In this document: positions 61,095 through 64,000 of the stretch, piece after piece
How positions within the stretch are numbered: position 1 is the first letter of the stretch
How the letters are laid out: each line of letters starts with the position of its first letter
DNA from: Ascoidea asiatica
Taxonomy: Eukaryota > Ascomycota > Saccharomycetes > Ascoideales > Ascoideaceae
DNA: 64,000 nt
Direction of reading: 5' to 3'
Assembly: GCA_001600695.1 (NCBI GenBank)
Contig: BCKQ01000007.1
Span: 371,607-435,606, forward strand
Notes under the pieces: generated by a model
Database searches by the model: none
Told to the model about the DNA's origin: nothing
What the model saw: the letters and a program-made list of their open reading frames with translations, nothing else
Position numbers and translations under genes: made by a program

Positions 61095-63194
61095 ATGTCT
61101 TCAACAACTTCATCTTCTAATTCATCTTCATCAGAACCTTCTTTATCATCCTCATTATCTTCTACTTCTACTTCTAATTCTTCTGCTATAACTTCCAATT
61201 CAAATTCTCTTGAAAATTCTGATATTATTTCAACTCAATTATTTTGTAAAACTGCAAAAACAATACAGATTATAAAAACTAATCCAAATTATAATTCAAA
61301 TATAATTTTAGATAATACAATTTCAAATACAACCAATACAAATAAACAACAACCTTCTTCTTCTTCAACTTTAATAATTAGAGCTTCTGCTTATTCTCCA
61401 AATGGTTCTTATTTTGCTTATACTCAAGAAAAATCTGTTTATATTATAAATCCATCAAATTTAAAATTATATTTAAAATTAAATTTTAATAATGATGTTT
61501 TTGATATTTCTTTTTCTCCAAAATCAACTTATATTTCAATTTGGGAAAAACCAATAAAAGAATCAATTATTCAAAATGATTCAGGTAATTGGTTAAATAA
61601 TGTTTCAATTTATAATTTAAATTTAAATATAAAAATTGCAAGTTATTTAAATATTAATCAATATGGTTGGAAACCACAATTTACTTCTGATGAAAATTTT
61701 TTAATAAAATCAAATAATAAATTAAATACTCAAATAAATTTTTATGAATTAAATTTAAATCATAATACAATTTTAAATCTTGATAAAAAACCATATGTTT
61801 CATTAATTTCAAAAAATAAAATTTCTAATTTTTTAGTTTCTCCTGGTCAAAATCCAACAATTGCAATTTTTTTATCTGAATTTAATTCAAAACCTGCTTG
61901 TGTTAAAATTTTTCAAATTAATAAAAATTTAGATTTTAATAAACCAATTTCTTTTAAAACTTTTTTTAAAGCTGAAAAATGTCAATTAAAATGGAATTCA
62001 TTAGGTACTTCTTTATTAGCTTTAGCTTCAACTGATGTTGATTCTTCAAATAAATCTTATTATGGTGAAACAAATTTATATTTATTAGGTATTGCAGGTT
62101 CAACTTCAACAACTTCTTTAAGAATTTCTTTAGATAGAGAAGGTCCAATTCATGATTTTAATTGGTCTCCAAGTTCAAGAGAATTTGGTGTTATTTATGG
62201 TTATATGCCAAGTAAAACTGCATTTTTTGATTCAAGAGGTAATTTATTACATCAATTAAATCAATCACCAAAAAATACAATTTTATTTTCACCTCATGCA
62301 AAATTTGTTTTAGTTGCAGGTTTTGGTAATTTACAAGGTACTGTTGATATTTATGATCGTCAACAAAAATTTAAATTAATTACAACTTTTAAAGCTGAAA
62401 ATACTTCAGTTTGTCAATGGTCACCAGATGGTAAATATATTTTAACTGCAACAACTTCACCAAGATTAAGAGTTGATAATGGTTTAAAAATTTGGTATGT
62501 TAATGGTAAATTAATTTATATAAAAGAATTTAAAGAATTATTATCTGTTAATTGGAGACCACAATCTATTGAATTATTTCCACCAATTAAAAAAGTTTTA
62601 GAATCTTCAAATATTCCAATTGAAGATGAATCTGTTAAACTTTATCATATTAATCATCCAATTAAAAAACCATCAAATGGTAATAATTCTTCAAAACCAA
62701 AAGGTGCTTATGTTCCACCTCATGCAAGAAATAATTCAAGTAGATCAACTCCAACATCTTTATATCAAAAAGAATTAGAAAAAAATTTAAGTAATAGTAT
62801 TGCTATAAGTAATTTTAAACCAGGACCAAAGAAAATTCCTGGAGCCCCAGAACCTGCAGAATCTAAATCAGCTTCAAAGAATCGTAGAAGAAGAGAAAGA
62901 AAACAGCAACAACAACAACAAGATGATGAAAAATCTAAAACAAGTGCAAGTAATGGAAATAATAATAATAATGATGATGAAGAAGAAAGAGATAGTAATG
63001 GATTTGTAATTGGAGGAGTTCAATCATTTGAAGAAAAAAAAATTCGTAATTTATTAAAAAAATTAAGAGCTATTGAAACTTTAAAAATGAAACAAGCAGG
63101 TGGTGAAACTTTAGAAGATACACAAGTTTTAAAAATTAAAACAGAAACTAAAGTGAGGGCAGAATTAGAAGAATTTGGTTGGACAGGAAATTAA
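61095..63194 (+). CDS. Eukaryotic translation initiation factor 2A
   Basis: eIF2A (YGR054W in S. cerevisiae) binds 40S subunits and initiator tRNA and is linked to alternative initiation; it is cytosolic. The 699-residue protein opens with a Ser-rich low-complexity stretch (about 50 residues). A WD40-like beta-propeller follows to about residue 480, with family text such as FKTFFKAEKCQLKWNSLGT, YYGETNLYLL, PIHDFNWSPSSREFGVIYG and FGNLQGTVDIYDR. The linker has the eIF2A motif GAYVPPHAR, a Lys/Arg- and Gln-rich segment, then a helical end containing IRNLLKKLRAIETLK, as expected for the C-terminal mRNA/eIF-binding region. Length is close to the yeast protein (642). Start ATG lies after an AT-rich leader with a run of more than 20 T. 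Confidence 0.93.
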   Translation: MSSTTSSSNSSSSEPSLSSSLSSTSTSNSSAITSNSNSLENSDIISTQLFCKTAKTIQIIKTNPNYNSNIILDNTISNTTNTNKQQPSSSSTLIIRASAYSPNGSYFAYTQEKSVYIINPSNLKLYLKLNFNNDVFDISFSPKSTYISIWEKPIKESIIQNDSGNWLNNVSIYNLNLNIKIASYLNINQYGWKPQFTSDENFLIKSNNKLNTQINFYELNLNHNTILNLDKKPYVSLISKNKISNFLVSPGQNPTIAIFLSEFNSKPACVKIFQINKNLDFNKPISFKTFFKAEKCQLKWNSLGTSLLALASTDVDSSNKSYYGETNLYLLGIAGSTSTTSLRISLDREGPIHDFNWSPSSREFGVIYGYMPSKTAFFDSRGNLLHQLNQSPKNTILFSPHAKFVLVAGFGNLQGTVDIYDRQQKFKLITTFKAENTSVCQWSPDGKYILTATTSPRLRVDNGLKIWYVNGKLIYIKEFKELLSVNWRPQSIELFPPIKKVLESSNIPIEDESVKLYHINHPIKKPSNGNNSSKPKGAYVPPHARNNSSRSTPTSLYQKELEKNLSNSIAISNFKPGPKKIPGAPEPAESKSASKNRRRRERKQQQQQQDDEKSKTSASNGNNNNNDDEEERDSNGFVIGGVQSFEEKKIRNLLKKLRAIETLKMKQAGGETLEDTQVLKIKTETKVRAELEEFGWTGN

Positions 63195-63741
63195 TTGAAT
63201 TATTTATTCATTATTTGATTTAATCTAATCTTTTAATTCATTCATACATATAACCTATATACATTCTGTATATATATATAATTATTCTATATCATTAATT
63301 TAGTCATTCTTTAGTCATTTTTTTATTTTGTTATCTGTTTAAATGTTGTTATTTTTATAAATTTTTATCAATTTTTATCAATTTTTATCAATTTTAAAAA
63401 TTTTATAGTCATTTTTTCATTTTATTTAGATTTTTATGATTAATTCATTTCTCTTTTTTAAAATTTCATTTTTATTAGGATATTGATTTCTTTAAAAAAA
63501 AAAAAGGGGAAAAATGAGAATATTCAATAACAATAGCTATTCATCTGAGATTCAAATTCCGTTTGTAATCCATATTATCGAATAGTCAATCGTATTTATC
63601 ATTAATAATAGATGATTTGATCTCTAACCAGAGTAAAGTAACTTTATGATTATTTTTGAATTCCAAATTGGGAAGTTTTAAAATTGATTTGTATCATTTA
63701 CCACATTAATTTAATCAATGATCAAAATTGAAATTTCAAAC

Positions 63742-63760
63742 CCACAAAAGTGGTCTCAGT
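63742..63760 (-). repeat. 19-base dispersed element, copy 2 (inverted)
   Basis: Exact reverse complement of 41309-41327. Flanks on both sides diverge immediately. Confidence 0.7.
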
Positions 63761-63780
63761 AATTTATTTATTAAATTATA

Positions 63781-63789
63781 CCGGGTAAC
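63781..63789 (+). promoter_or_regulatory. Reb1-type site CCGGGTAAC
   Basis: Exact match to the Reb1 general-regulatory-factor consensus (TTACCCGG on the other strand), 110 bp from a Cbf1-type CACGTG. Both are typical nucleosome-free-region factors and suggest a promoter reading out of the window. Confidence 0.5.
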
Positions 63790-63898
63790 CAGTAGTGTTT
63801 TTGCTTTTAACTGTTTTGGGCCGTGTTGTGACTGCGATATTTAATAGTTGCGTATATCTTGTTCTGTAAGCGTAATCATAAGACCATTATATATTTAT

Positions 63899-63904
63899 CA
63901 CGTG
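63899..63904. promoter_or_regulatory. CACGTG E-box
   Basis: Context ATCACGTGA fits the Cbf1/CDEI consensus RTCACRTG on the plus strand. Confidence 0.4.
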
Positions 63905-64000
63905 AAGAGCACAAACTCTCACGATGAAGTTGCTTTTTGTTTGTTCGGCTGACTACGCGGGCAGAGCTTCTTTTAGCTGTTCTGCTTACGCTCTGATTAC

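Larger units (their letters stand above)
63195..64000. other. Right-end intergenic region
   Basis: AT-rich 3' flank of eIF2A with four ATTTTTATCA-type repeats near 63355-63395, then a G+C-richer promoter-like end. It holds the inverted copy of the 19-base element (63742-63760), a Reb1-type CCGGGTAAC (63781-63789) and an ATCACGTG E-box (63897-63904). Likely the promoter of a gene beyond the window. Confidence 0.5.

Noticed and set aside
1-64000. CRISPR arrays, bacterial operons, insertion sequences or viral genes
   Set aside because: No direct-repeat/spacer pattern, transposase or viral protein was seen; all recognisable genes are nuclear yeast genes.

Overview
This window reads as nuclear DNA of a budding yeast (Saccharomycotina). 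The genes are long, apparently intronless and eukaryotic (listerin, Gcn5, Cla4, Ste4, Snq2, eIF2A). Base composition is very AT-rich (by eye roughly 27-30% G+C), coding regions are dominated by AAT, TTA and AAA codons, and proteins carry long Asn, Gln and Ser runs. The secreted AA9 lytic polysaccharide monooxygenase is uncommon in this subphylum and known mainly from Geotrichum/Dipodascaceae-type yeasts, so such a lineage is plausible, but I do not name a species. CTG codons are nearly absent from conserved domains, so CUG decoding cannot be judged.

Region by region. 1-10.1 kb: two divergent tandem copies of the ribosome-quality-control E3 ligase listerin (LTN1/RKR1). Copy A runs off the left edge and has an in-frame TAG at 521-523; copy B is complete. 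11-16 kb: a CDP-alcohol phosphotransferase (EPT1/CPT1), a single-TM protein resembling peroxin Pex17, and a MUP1-type methionine permease preceded by two perfect Met31/32-type sites. 16-19 kb: a 3.25-kb stretch with no gene I can support. 19-26.2 kb: AA9 LPMO, NSE1 (Smc5/6 complex) with two MCB boxes upstream, NCS2/CTU2 (tRNA thiolation), CAX4 (dolichyl-PP phosphatase) and an aldo-keto reductase. 27.6-34.2 kb: a full-size PDR-type ABC pump (SNQ2-like) convergent with a DHA1 drug:H+ antiporter. 37-46.4 kb: CLA4 (PAK kinase), tRNA-Gly(GCC), tRNA-Asp(GUC), STE4 (G-beta) and GCN5. 47-52 kb: EIS1 (eisosome) and CAB1 (pantothenate kinase). 52.9-58.8 kb: a 1951-residue N/Q/P-rich coiled-coil scaffold. 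61-63.2 kb: eIF2A.

Functional links. The two listerins and eIF2A concern translation and its surveillance; CLA4, STE4, EIS1 and perhaps the scaffold concern the cell cortex, polarity and signalling; the ABC pump and DHA1 antiporter form a convergent efflux pair. Nothing suggests an operon-like cluster.

Intergenic DNA is long and contains distinctly G+C-richer islands set in very AT-rich flanks. These islands share short words, notably TCACCAGCCAC-type motifs and CACGTG, and there are several palindromes. The most unusual items are the listerin tandem pair with its single nonsense codon, the recurring intergenic CCAGCCAC motif, and a 24-bp perfect palindrome upstream of STE4.
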